Source of the DNA: Agroathelia rolfsii
Lineage: Eukaryota; Basidiomycota; Agaricomycetes; Amylocorticiales; Amylocorticiaceae
Length of the DNA stretch: 64,000 nucleotides
Reading direction: 5' to 3'
Assembly: GCA_018343915.1 (NCBI GenBank)
Contig: JABRWF010000003.1
Coordinates: forward strand, 558,001-622,000
This document shows, one piece after another, positions 47,731 through 59,212 of this stretch. Within the stretch, counting starts at the first letter, position 1. Each line of letters begins with the position of its first letter. The notes beneath the pieces were generated by a model. The model did not search any database and was not told the DNA's origin. It saw only the letters and a list, made by a program, of their open reading frames with translations. A program made the position numbers and the translations under genes.

Positions 47731-50700
47731 ATGACTGAAATACTTATAAAAGATATACCCTCAGGATTTCCTGTTTTCAACGGTTCAAATTGGGCCAAAT
47801 TCTCAGTTAAATTTTATTTCCTAGCCAAGTCATTGCGCATTTGGACAATGTTCTCTAAAGGATTACCTAAGGATGATCCTACTCCCTTACAAAAACCAGA
47901 TCTCAAGCCAGCAGAAATTCTACCACAAGAATTAGCTTCAGCTGCAGGGATTTCTTGGGGAGAAGACAAAAAAATCATTCTAGCTAATGCATGGGATCAA
48001 GCAGATGATCGTGCAAAGGGTTTACTTGGAGGATGTGTAAATGAAACTTGGGCAAATATTTTAATGGCTGAAGAAACAGCTGCTAAAATGTGGAATAAAA
48101 TTTATACAGCGGCAAAAGCTCAAAGACTTGCAGAAGGTCAAAGATATCATACTGAGTTCTACTCCTACAGACTCAGGACTGATAAATCAATGGCTACACA
48201 AATCTCAGAAATGCAAGAAATACAGACAAGAGCCAATGCTACAGGATTATCTATTGGAAAAAAAGATTTCATCTCACGCATAGGAGAAATACTTCCAGAT
48301 TCATACCGCATGATTTGGGGTAGTATTCTAAGAGCAGTGGGAGGTTACGAAAAGGCCACAATAGACTTAATCCGGGGAGAATTGCAGCAGGAACAAACCA
48401 TACGTGAATCTCTCCACACTAATAATAAATCTCAAAGCAGGTCCAATATGTCTAAAGGCCAAAGAAAATTCAAAAAGAAATTTAAAGGTCAAGACAAAAC
48501 AAATAGTCAGGAGTCAGATAACAAAAACTATTGCAAAAAGTGCAAAAAGTATGTTAAACATACTACTGACAAACACATAGACAATTGGAAACCTCTTAAT
48601 CGAAAAAATACAGGAAAGAAAAACTATGGTGGAAAATCCAAAACAAATCAAAGAACAGAAGAAGTTGAAGGCTCTTCCGATGAAGGAATAAATACTTCAC
48701 TCTCTCTGTATCAAACAGAAAAAACACAGGATGATGAATTCTTTTACCTAGTTGATTCAGGTACTAGCCATCACTCCACATTTGATTTAAAGGATTTTCA
48801 CCAGTACAAACCATTTCCTCCTGAAAAACAAAAATACACAATCATCTCAGATGGCACCAGACTCCCAATTAAAGGGATAGGTACTGTCAAAATCAAACAC
48901 ATTGATTCCAGTGGGAGAATACATGTACTCGACATTACAAATGTCAGGTATATTCCAGACACTAGAGAAAGATTACTATCCCCTCAACAAATTTCACAAA
49001 AAACAAATGGGATATGGATCATTGGAAAATCTGGAAAAACCATGGAATTAATGATCAACAAAAAAAAGATTCTAAGCGCATACATCAACCTAAACAATAA
49101 TTTTGAGTTTAGAGGATCAATCACACAAAGTCAACATGCAAAATCTTTGCATAGCTCAGAAGAAACACCCTATGAATTAATTCATCAAAGATTTGCACAC
49201 TCAGGTAGTGATGTTATCCATAAAATCTTAGGAAACACCATAGGTGGACCTAAAAATATAGGAAAGACATCTTATGAAACCTGTGAAGGTTGTGCACTAG
49301 GGAAATCTATCAGAGCACCACATTTTCCATCTCCAGAGCGTACTAAAAACCCAAATGATTTGGTACACTCAGACTTATACTCACTTCCAGTAAATGCCAT
49401 CCGGAGTAACATAAAATATGTTGTGACATTCCTAGATGATGCCACTTCATATTGCACAATGTACTTCATATCATCAAAAGATGAAACCCTTGAAGTATTT
49501 AAAAAATATGTTACATGGTCAGAAAGGCAATCTGGAAATAAGTTAAAAACTATCAGATCAGATAGAGGTGGAGAATATATGTCAAAAGATTTTGACAAAT
49601 TTCTCAATGACTTTGGTATTTCTAGAGAAACTTCTATTCCGCATACACACCAACAAAATGGCAGAGCAGAAAGAGTTCAACGAACCATCCATGAAAAAGC
49701 TGAAGCCATTAGGAAAACTGCTGGAATGAAAGAAGGATTTTGGAAAATATCCATGGAAGCGGCACTATACACCTATAACCGTACACCTACCAGAGTTCAA
49801 TCCTGGAAAACTCCATATGAATCTTGGTATAGAAAACAACCAGATATATCAAGGATACGGGTATTTGGATGCCAGGCATGGATGACTATTCCAAAGGAAG
49901 GTAGAAAAAATAAACTTTCAGACAAAGCCAGAAAAACAATTTTCATAGGATATCCAGAAGGTTCCAAAGGTTGGAGACTTTATGATCCAATTACTGGAAA
50001 GATATGGGATTCATACGATGTTAAGTTCGATGAACACATATTTCCTATGAAAGAAAAGAAAAAGGCTCAATATATGCTACCTCAAAACAATGAGGCAGAT
50101 ATATCAGGTTCTGAAACTACCTCAGAAAAAATACTTTATCCTCGAAAACAAAATGAATACATAGACATAGGGAATATAACAAACCCTATCTCTACAACAG
50201 ATGAAGAAGAAGATATTTCATATCTTGAAGAGTTAAGAGATACTGAAATACGTGACAAAGAGCTAGAGCCAGATAGTATTTCTGGAGCACTTGGAAGAAC
50301 AGGCAGATTTGGACCACTTGGAGATTTTTCTGAAGAATATTTCCCAGGTGAATCCCAAACACCAGAAGCAAACATAGATCCTGGAGAAACAAGTTGACCT
50401 AGAAGAGAAAAGAGACCTAATCCCAGATATAAAGACTATGTCACTTCAAGCCAAATTGAACCAGTTCAACCAACTATAAATCATCTGCTAACATTGGCTG
50501 CAGACGTCGAAAATATTCCCAGAACATATAAACAAGCAATGAATTCACCTGACCATGAAAAATGGGAAGAAGCTATGAAAAAAGAAATGGATTCATTAAA
50601 ATCTAGGGATGTTTACGATCTGGTTAATAGACCCAAAAACAAGACAATCCTCAAAGGAAAATGGGTTCTAAATATTAAATCAGATGGACGTTACAAAGCT

Positions 50701-52077
50701 AGATATGTTGCTAGAGGAGATTTACAAACAAATGATACATTCGATGACACTTGGTCACCAGTCGCAAGATATGAGGCATTCAGAGTTTTACTTGCAATTG
50801 CCACATATAGTGATTGGGAAATTGACCAAATGGATGTTACCACTGCATACCTTTATGGAAAACTTAACCATGAGATTTACATGGAACAACCTACAGGTTT
50901 TTCAGTCAAAGGAAAAGAAGATCAAGTCTGCAAGCTTAAAAAATCCCTCTATGGATTAAAACAAGCAGGCAGACAGTGGAATTTTGAAATACATTCAACA
51001 CTTGAAAAAATGAATTTCAAAAGAACACACTCAGATGCAGGTATCTACATAAACCATCAACAAGTGGGAGACCCAAATGATAAAATCATTCTCATTTTAT
51101 ATGTTGATGATTTATTAATCATGGGAAAAGTGAAAAAGCGAATTCAAGACTTTAAGAAAAAACTCATGGAAAAATATGAAATGAAAGATCTTGGAGAAGC
51201 TAAATCATTCCTAGGCGTCAATATCAATAGAAACAGGAAAAAGAAATTACTGTCTATTGATCAAAAAGATTACTGTGAAGGTATTCTAAAGAAATTCCAA
51301 AAAGAAAAATCAAAAGGATATTCTACACCGATGTCAGCAAGCATCCAACTCAAATCTAACCCTAACCAAGTGACAGAGGCCAATAAAACCCACTACAAAA
51401 GCATGATTGGTTCACTCACATTCTTAACCATCATAACTAGGCCAGACATCACTTTTGCTGTAAACAAATGTGCGAAGTACAGTGAAAATCCTGGAAAAGA
51501 GCATTTCACTGCAGTAAATCATATATTCCAATACCTATCCAAAACCCCGGATAAAGCCATTGTCTATCAAGGACAACACCCAAAAGAATTAACCGCATAT
51601 TCAGATGCAGATTGGGCAATGGACTTAGATGACCGGAAATCTACAACTGGATACATTACCATGATGTGCAAAGGTGCAACTTCCTGGTCAACCAGAAGAC
51701 AACACACCACTGCATTATCTAGTGTAGAAGCTGAATATATGGCTCTCACAGAAGCAGCAAAACAAGTTAAATGGTTACGGAAACTACTAAATGACATAGG
51801 TGAAGATATATCTAACCCAACAACTATTTTTACAGATAATCAAGGAGCTATTAGCCTAGCCAATAACCCTAAACATGGTGGTAGAGGTACTAAACACATT
51901 GAAGTTAGGCATCACTTTATCAGAGAAACAGTCTCCGATGGTACTGCTAGGACTGAGTATATTAATACTAACCAACAACTAGCAGATGTTTTAACCAAGC
52001 CTTTGGCAGAAACAAAGCACAGCTATTTTTCAAATTTAGCTGGACTAACAAATGATCTTAGATGGTTAAAGCAATAA
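47731..52077 (+). CDS. Copia gag-pol polyprotein with one internal TGA
   Basis: ATG 47731 in a good context (CAAAATGA). Order: Gag; an atypical zinc-knuckle-like C-X2-C-X5-H-X4-H (YCKKCKKYVKHTTDKH); aspartic protease FYLVDSGTSHHS; integrase zinc region ending CEGCALGK; integrase core with HSDLYSLP, IRSDRGGEY and RAERVQRTIHEKAE (DDE); copia box RVFGCQAWMTIP; RT with YVDDLLIMGK; RNase H with SDADWAMD and SSVEAEYMAL. A TGA at 50395-50397 interrupts the frame between integrase and RT; otherwise 1,449 codons are open. The TGA is either a CGA-to-TGA transition or lies in a possible 60-bp intron (50348-50407) that would keep the frame. All enzyme motifs are intact. Confidence 0.9.
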
Positions 52078-52088
52078 AGCATTCATTG

Positions 52089-52096
52089 AGTGGGAG
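52089..52096 (+). other. Polypurine tract of the copia element
   Basis: Purine-rich GAGTGGGAG directly before the 3' LTR at 52097, the usual place for plus-strand priming. Short, with one T. Confidence 0.65.
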
Positions 52097-53127
52097 TGTT
52101 GAAAGATTGAATATTTACAAGCTTCATATCTTTCCAATAATTCCAATGAATACTTCAAATAATCATCTAACATCATATCATACATGATTATTTATTTCAT
52201 GATTTTACAACCGTTCATTGTTGAGATATTAACAATTCTTTACATGCATATATTCATTGAAATAATATGCATATATTCTTTTATTTAATATTTTCAATAT
52301 TTCATTAAATCTAATCTTATCAGAGATAAGATTATCATATCTGAAGTCACTTGACTTTATCATTTATGAATATCTTTTTCATAAATATTAAACAATTCCA
52401 TTTAAATATTCATTTCTCAATAATCATTGTGAATATTACTAATTGATTTTTCATGCCCTAGATCCTTGCTTATAAATCACCAAAATATTTACTAAGCAAG
52501 TTCATAATATTAGTAATATTTATAAAATATTACTAATATAGATCTAATAATAGGATATTGAGATCAATAGACATTTTACTTACTAATACTATACAAATTA
52601 CTTACTAAGCACACAGATTGCTTACCAAGCGTATTATTCAGCAAATAGGAATATTACTAAGCTGATTTATAAGCTGATTTGTAAGCAACCTTCTTACTAA
52701 GCGGATTAGATAAGCACAGGATTGGCTTACTAATCTTGTAGAAATTAGAATATTTTGTATTATATAAGCACCAGCAAATTCGGCTGGAAATGACAAGTTA
52801 TTTCACTCGAAAATAGTGAGTTAAATAGTCTACAAGACTAGCTCCTAGAGTACTAACTTCACCCTAGACTTACAAAGTCTACAAGACAAGACAACAAGCC
52901 TTTCCTAAAGGGAAACAAGTAGGTAGTCTCAAAGGGACACCGGCTACAGTCTTATATTAAGTATAGCATAGTTACTAACCGCTTCCTACCTAGGAAACTT
53001 TGCCTATTCTTAGGAAACCACCCAAGCCTGCACTTTTCTCTACAAGTAAGTGTTTGCTTCACAACAGGTAACTTGTGAGCTAGCATATAGCCACACTATA
53101 CAACCCAAGAACTACGATAGTTCAACA
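52097..53127 (+). repeat. 3' LTR of the copia element
   Basis: 1,031 bp; no difference from the 5' LTR found on reading both through. Followed by the duplication GGTTA. Confidence 0.93.
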
Positions 53128-53361
53128 GGTTAAGGGGATATAAACAAGTCCCATCTAGTTAAGGGACTATAAATATGCTAGATTATTGAGTGTTACTTAG
53201 GAAAGTGACCTTACTTGTAGGAGACCTTGCATTCAGGTCTTAAAATATAGATAGCACCTCCTAGCTAGGGGAGAATAAAGATATTAGTATGGTTCCTTTG
53301 CTAGCCTTCCAGGCTAGTCTGGTTAGGTTTAGCTAAGTTATGAGGATCTTATAACAACTTC

Positions 53362-54784
53362 AAAATAATGGCTGCTAAGAGAGGACATATACTAGTTAAA
53401 GGTAAAAAGGAGATCTTGGTAGAAATTAGAAGGGAAAGCACCAAGTTGCTGGAATCCCTCTATCAAATTGTCAAGATTGGCCTATGATAGATTACACTAG
53501 GATTGCAGGATTGGGAAAAAGAAGATGGATTAGTTTTATACAGAGAAAAGGTCTTTGTGCCCCCAAAAAGGGAACTCAAAGAAAAGATTATGGCTAAATA
53601 CTATAATTTAGCCCTTGCTGGTCATCCTGGTCATACAAAGACATTAGAACTTATTAGCAGAAATTACTACTAGATTAACATAACAAAAGAAATAAACCAG
53701 TATGTAGACTCTTGCTTACTCTATCAAGCAAATAAACCAAGCCAACAAGCATTATCTGGACTCCTCCAACCCTTACCTGTACCTGGAAAACCATGGGAAC
53801 ACATTACCTCAGATTTGATAGTTAAACTACCTAAGTCACAAGGGTTTGACTCAATTCTAGTAGTAGTAGATAGGCTTACAAAATTGGTACATTTCATACC
53901 AACCAACAAAAATATATTAGCCAAGGATGTAGCCAATCTCTATATCAAAAATATGTTTAAATTACATGGTGCCCTGTTAATATAGATATCAGACCGAGGA
54001 CCTTAGTTTGCTAGTTAAGTGATGAAAGATATACACACTAGTCTGCACATCAAAATAGCCTTGTCTACCGCATATCATCTATAAAGTAATGGACAGACTG
54101 AACATATTAATCAAGAAGTAGAGCAATATCTAAGAATCTTTTGCAATCACAGACAAACAAATTGGGTAGAATTGTTACCTTATGCGGAATTTATATATAA
54201 CAATAGGAAAAATGAGAGCATATGTGCTAGTGCTTTTGAATTAACCTATAGCTATATTCTAAATTGGGAAGTAAGGGACATTCCAAATCTGACTCCAGGA
54301 GCCTTCAACTGGATTGAAAATACTAAGAAAGCATGAAAAGAGGCATAGGCAGCATTAGGTTTGGCAAAAGAACAAATGAAACAATTATACAATAAAGAAA
54401 AAAAGATGTTCCTAGATTTAGAAGAAGAACAAGAAGTTTGGCTAAATACACAAAATTTGAAGCTTGATAGACCATCCAAGAAGTTAAGTCAAAAATGAAT
54501 TGGCCCCTATAAAGTAGAGAAAAAGCTAAATGACTTGAACTATTAGTTGGACCTTCCAGCTAATCTCAAAATCCATAATGTATTCCATGTTCACTTGCTA
54601 AAACCACATTATGCCTTGGATTATCACCAAAAGCCTTTACCTCCAGTAGAAGTAGAAGGAGAAGAAGAGTATGAAATGGAAGAAGTACTTAACTCAAGGA
54701 TGTGGTGGGAAAAACTAGAATTTCTGGTAATATGAAAAGGATACCCAGAGGAACAAACATGGATTAGAGAATCAGATATGCATG
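53362..54784 (+). pseudogene. Gypsy E1 integrase and C-terminal pol remnant
   Basis: Frame-broken copy of a gypsy integrase: zinc region (YVDSCLLYQANK, with a Cys lost to Tyr), core start SDLIVKLPKSQG, then repeated TAG/TAA/TGA stops, and a downstream LKIHNVFHVHLLKPH segment typical of chromodomain-bearing gypsy integrases. The stops fall where the second copy has Trp, Arg or Gln codons, so C-to-T and G-to-A transitions explain most. Ends at the insertion of LTR L1. Confidence 0.8.
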
Positions 54785-56711
54785 TGTTATGAGTCGATCT
54801 ATGTACTATAAATTTATTTAGAATTTCTTATTATTTTTCCGAATTTTTCCTGATTTTTCTTGATTTTTTGGTATATAATATATATATTATATAAGCGGAC
54901 ATTACATAAGTACTCTAATGACTAAGCAAGTTATATGACCAGTCATCATGTAACTGGCCCTCATGTGACCACTAATTATATGACATATTATGTAAGCAAG
55001 ACCTAGAGCATAGGTCTAGACTATAATATCATCATAGACTCATTATAGTGCAATATCACATTATACTTAGCATTACCGTGCACAGACCATGTACTAAGTG
55101 CACAGACCAGGTAGAATTAGTATATAACCCTGTAGTGTTTTACCTGAAGACCCTAGATTTATTCTCTTCATCTTCAGGTAAGTACAAGTAGTGCTTTATA
55201 TTTAATAGTTAGCTAATAGAATAACACTTTGTCTTCAGAGTCTCTATCTCTCCCTCCTTTCTCCCTCCTTAAAATCCTCTCTACTCAGTACTAGGAGGTT
55301 GTAAGCATGCTTTGTGCTGCTTATAGAAGAGACAAGTTTAGTGCAAGTCTCTGTGTGCACGCATAAGACAGGTCTAGCCCTAGTGGTAACCACTTACATC
55401 TGCAATAACATAAACATACATAGTGCTTAGTGCACTTAAGCAAGTAAAGGCTCTGTCCTACACTTGTTGCAGTTAAGATACCTTGCACCCCTATTAGCAT
55501 ATACAAGATCTTTAGTACTGTGACAGTAGACCTTGCTTGAAAGTTTAGTAAACTTGGAGTAAAGCTTGGTAACTAGAATACTCTGAAGTGTTACAAGTCA
55601 ATCTATGTACTATAAATTTATTTAAGATTTCTCATTATTTTTCTGATTTTTCCCTGATTTTTCTCTATTTTTTGATATATAATATGTATATTACATAAGC
55701 AGACATTACATAAGTAATTTGATGACTAAGTAAAGTCATATGATCAGTCATCATGTGACTGGCCATCATGTGACCACTAGTCATGTAACTTATTATGTAA
55801 GCAGGTCTAGAGCATGGGTCTAGAATATGATACCATTATAGACTCACTATGGTGCAATATTGCATCACACTTAGCACCTCTATGCACAGACCATGTACCA
55901 GGTGCACAGACCAGGTAGAATTAGTATATAACCCTGTAAGTGCCTCTACCTAAAGACCCCAGATTCGTTCTCTTTATCTTTAGGTAAGCACAATAGTGCT
56001 TTGTATCCAGTAGCTAACTAACATAATAAAAACTTTGTCTTCAGAGTCCTTATCTCTCTCTCTCTCTCTCCCACCAAATCCTCTTGGCTCTATGCTAGAG
56101 GTTGTAAGCGTGCTTTGTGCTGCTTGCAGTAGAGACAAGCTTAGTACAAGTCTCTGTGTACATGCATAAGACAGGTTTAGCCCTTGTAGTGACTATTTGT
56201 ATTTGTAATAACACAAAAACCAACATAGTGCTCAGTGCACCTAAAGTAAACAAAGGCTTGCCCTGTGTTTATCAAGGCTAAGATACCCTGCATGCATATC
56301 TACATACACAAGACAGATTGGTGTCCCAACTGTAGACCTTGCTTGAAAGTCTAGTAGACTTGGAGTAAAGCCTAGTGATAGCAAAGCTTCTTCTTGAGTA
56401 ACAGTGGAAACCGTGCACAAGGCGTATACATCCTTGCATCCCAGACCTTGGGAGTTGTAAAACAGCCATTACAGGCTACCCTGTACCTTACAGGGGTTAA
56501 CATAGGCTCTAGTTGAGTTTTGGTGACAAGAGGCAGGTATACTCTTGACATAAAGTAAGTGATAGTTAAGACAGGGCACAAAGTGTGTACACCTACGCAT
56601 CCTAGGCCTTGGGAGTTGTAAAACAGTTATTATAGGCTACCTTGCATTTTAGAGAGGTTTACATAGGCACTGGTTGAGTTTTAGTGGCAAGAGGCAGGTA
56701 TGCTCTTAACA
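54785..56711 (+). mobile_element. Gypsy-family solo LTR L1, split by L2
   Basis: Pieces 54785-55588 and 56556-56711 total 960 bp. Flanked by GCATG (54780-54784) and GCATA (56712-56716), one transition apart. Inserted near the 3' end of gypsy E1 pol. Confidence 0.83.
55589..56550 (+). mobile_element. Gypsy-family solo LTR L2 nested in L1
   Basis: 962 bp, TGTTACAAG to CTCTTGACA, flanked by TGAAG (55584-55588) and TAAAG (56551-56555). Contains a TC dinucleotide run near 56,060-56,080. Confidence 0.83.
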
Positions 56712-56851
56712 GCATACAGATGATGCAATCAGAGAATTCTATAAGTCCAATCCTAGTGCTCCAAGAAAAATTAGTGTTATATTATTTAATCTTCTCCTAT
56801 TCCAAAACTGGGACAATCTGATAGAATAGTAACTTAAGGTGGATTGCCCCT

Positions 56852-57799
56852 AAGGAGGGGGTAATGTTACAAGTTGATCTATATACTATAAATTTATTTA
56901 GAATTTCTTATTATTTTTCTAAATTTTTCCTGATTTTTCTCGATTTTTTGGTATATAATATATATATTATATAAGTGGATATTACATAAGCATCCTGATG
57001 ACTAAGCAAGTCATGTGACTAGTCATCATATGACTGGCCATTATATGACCACTAATTATGTGATATATTATATAAGTGAGGCCTAGAGCATAGGTCTAGA
57101 CTATAACATCATTATAGATTCATTATGGTGCAATATTACATCTTACTTAGCATTACTGTGTACAGACCATGTACCAAGTACACAGACTAGGTAGAATTAG
57201 TATATAACCCTATAGTGTCTACCTAAAGACCCCAGATTTGTTCTCTTTATCTTCAGATAAGCACAGTAGTGCTTTATATTAAATAGTTGACTAACATAAT
57301 AAAACTTTGTCTTCAAAGCCTATCTCTTTTCCCCCCTCTCTCAAAATCCTCTCTGCTTTGTGCTAGGAGGTTATAAATATGCTCCATACTGCTTATAGAA
57401 AGAGACGTGCTTAGTACAGTCTCTGTGTGTACGCATAAGACAGGTCCAGCCCTAGTAGTGACCATTTGCATCTGCAATAACACAATATACATAGTGCTTA
57501 GTGTACTCAAGCAAGTAAAGGCTCTGCCCTGTACTTATTAAGGTTAAGATACCTTAACACCTACTTGTATACACAAGAACACTAGTGTCTCAATAATAGC
57601 CTTTACTTGAAAGTCTAGCAGACTTAGAGTAAAGCTTTGGTGTGAGTGACAATAAGAACAGTGCATAGAGAAGTATACACCCTTGCATCCTAAGCCTTAG
57701 GAGAAGTAAAATAACTATTACTAGTTACCCCATATCTTAAAGGGGTTTTTGTAGGTGTTAGTTGAGTTTTAGTGACAAGAGTTAGGTGTGCTCTTGACA
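56852..57799 (+). repeat. Polypurine tract and 3' LTR of gypsy E1
   Basis: AAGGAGGGGG (56852-56861) precedes the LTR 56865-57799 (935 bp, TGTTACAAG to CTCTTGACA). The same tract precedes the LTR of the second gypsy element. Confidence 0.8.
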
Positions 57800-58251
57800 G
57801 TACCCTAAAGGCAAAGATTTAATTAGCAATCTACTTTTAATAAAATACAAATCCTATTACTTGCCTAAAGATAAAGAGGTCAAAGCTAAGGCCTTCAGGA
57901 CAAGTTACATATTCTATATATACTACTAGGGAAAGGTCCATATATAGCTTTGAGAGTCTATATACAGCCAAAGTTTTAGAAGTATTAATAAGGTTATGTA
58001 GGGGAAGAACTTTTCATTCTAACTCCACCAGGCATCTATGTAGAATTCTATTTCTAGAATAGTACCAGTAACTATTAGGAATTGTTTAGGGAAAGAAGGC
58101 TGTACTTTTTAGGCTGTATGTCAAGGCTTGTACTCTTGACTACCTCAACAACAGAAGTATCTACACCTACTATACCACAAAGCATACACTGTACCACTAA
58201 TAAGTTTCTTGGCATACTCTGAGTCTATAAGACTTTCTGCCAGACCACTAT
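57800..58251. repeat. Unassigned repeat between gypsy elements
   Basis: The first 90 bp match the diverged repeat near 36,040-36,150. The rest is AT-rich with no recognisable coding motif and may be older transposon sequence. Confidence 0.4.
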
Positions 58252-59212
58252 TATTACAAGTTGCTTGTTGTACTATAGATTTATTTAGGATTTACCACTA
58301 TTTTTCTGATTTTTCTCTGATTTTTCTCTATTTTTTGGTGTATAATATGTATATTACATAAGCGGACATTACATAAGTACCCTGATAACTAAGTAAAGTT
58401 ATGTGATCAGTTATTATGTGACTGGCCATTATGTGACTACTAGTTATGTGACTTATTATATAAAGTAGGTCTAGAGTATGGGTCTAGAATATGATACTAT
58501 CATAGACTCACTATGGTGCAATATTGCATCACACTTAGCACCTCTGTGCACAGACCATGTACCAAGTGCACAGACTAGGTAGAATTAGTATATAATCCTA
58601 TAGTGCTTTTACCTGAAGACCCTAGATTCATTCTCTTTGTCTTCAGGTAAGTACAGTAGTGCTTTGTAGTAAATAAGTAACTAACATAATAAAACTTTGT
58701 CTTTAGAGTCCCTATCTCCCTCTCTCCCCTCCCCTACCTAAATCCTCTCTGCTTAGTGCTAGGAGGTTGTAAGCGTACTCTGTGCTGCTTACAGAAGAGA
58801 TAAGCTTAGTGCAAGTCTCTATGTGTGCGCATAAGACAGGTCTAGCCCTAGTAGTGACTATTTGCATCTGCAATAACACAATATACATAGTGCTTAGTGT
58901 ACTCAAGCAAGTAAAGGCTCTGCCCTGTACTTATCAAGGTTAAGATACCCCAACACCTACTTGTATACACAAGAACACTAGTATCTCAATAATAGCCTTC
59001 ACTTGAAAGTCTAGCAGACTTAGAGTAAAGCTTAGGGATTGATAAGCTTTGGTGTGAGTGACAACAAGAACAGTATATAGGGAAGTGTACACCCTTGCAT
59101 CCTAAGCCTTAGGAGAAGTAAAACAACCATTACTAGTTACCCCATATTTTAGAGGGGTTTTCATAGGCCTTAGTTGAGTTTTTGGTGACAAGAGTTAGGT
59201 GTGCTCTTGACA
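58252..59212 (+). mobile_element. Gypsy-family LTR before element E2
   Basis: 961 bp, TATTACAAG (decayed TG) to CTCTTGACA. What follows (59213) is mid-gag sequence with no primer-binding site, so this is either the 5' LTR of E2 after a deletion or a separate solo LTR; no clean target duplication is visible. Confidence 0.7.

Larger units (their letters stand above)
44049..53127 (+). mobile_element. Complete Ty1/copia LTR retrotransposon
   Basis: 9,079 bp. Identical 1,031-bp LTRs (by eye) at 44049-45079 and 52097-53127, target duplication GGTTA at 44044-44048 and 53128-53132, a primer-binding site, a spliced 5' ORF, gag-pol in the copia order protease-integrase-RT-RNase H, and a polypurine tract. 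Identical LTRs mean recent insertion; the surrounding elements are far older. One TGA lies between integrase and RT. By number of visible intact motifs it is the only potentially active element in the window. Confidence 0.95.
43344..53356 (+). mobile_element. 929-bp solo LTR T of a third family, carrying the copia element
   Basis: Pieces 43344-44048 and 53133-53356. The ends are the perfect inverted 9-mers TGTTATAAG and CTTATAACA. Target duplication ACTTC at 43339-43343 and 53357-53361. A TATATAAAGG box lies near 43,738. It interrupts gypsy E1 pol, and the complete copia element later inserted into it. Confidence 0.85.
43202..57799 (+). mobile_element. Decayed gypsy element E1, split by two nested insertions
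   Basis: Body pieces are 43202-43343, 53357-54784 and 56712-56864, followed by a 3' LTR at 56865-57799. They align in order with the second gypsy element (61.58-63.29 kb). The first gap is the 929-bp LTR T with the complete copia inside. The second is solo LTR L1 with L2 inside. The 5' half (LTR, gag, RT) is missing. Confidence 0.8.

Noticed and set aside
50494..52077. Separate RT-RNase H gene starting at 50494
   Set aside because: It has no ATG and is in frame with the upstream integrase; it is the same polyprotein after the TGA.
56060..56082. TC run as an independent microsatellite locus
   Set aside because: The same run occurs at the same place in another LTR of this family (63.7 kb), so it belongs to the LTR.
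58252..59212. Clean 5' LTR of a complete gypsy E2
   Set aside because: No primer-binding site and no gag start follow it, and no target duplication could be matched, so the call was left ambiguous.
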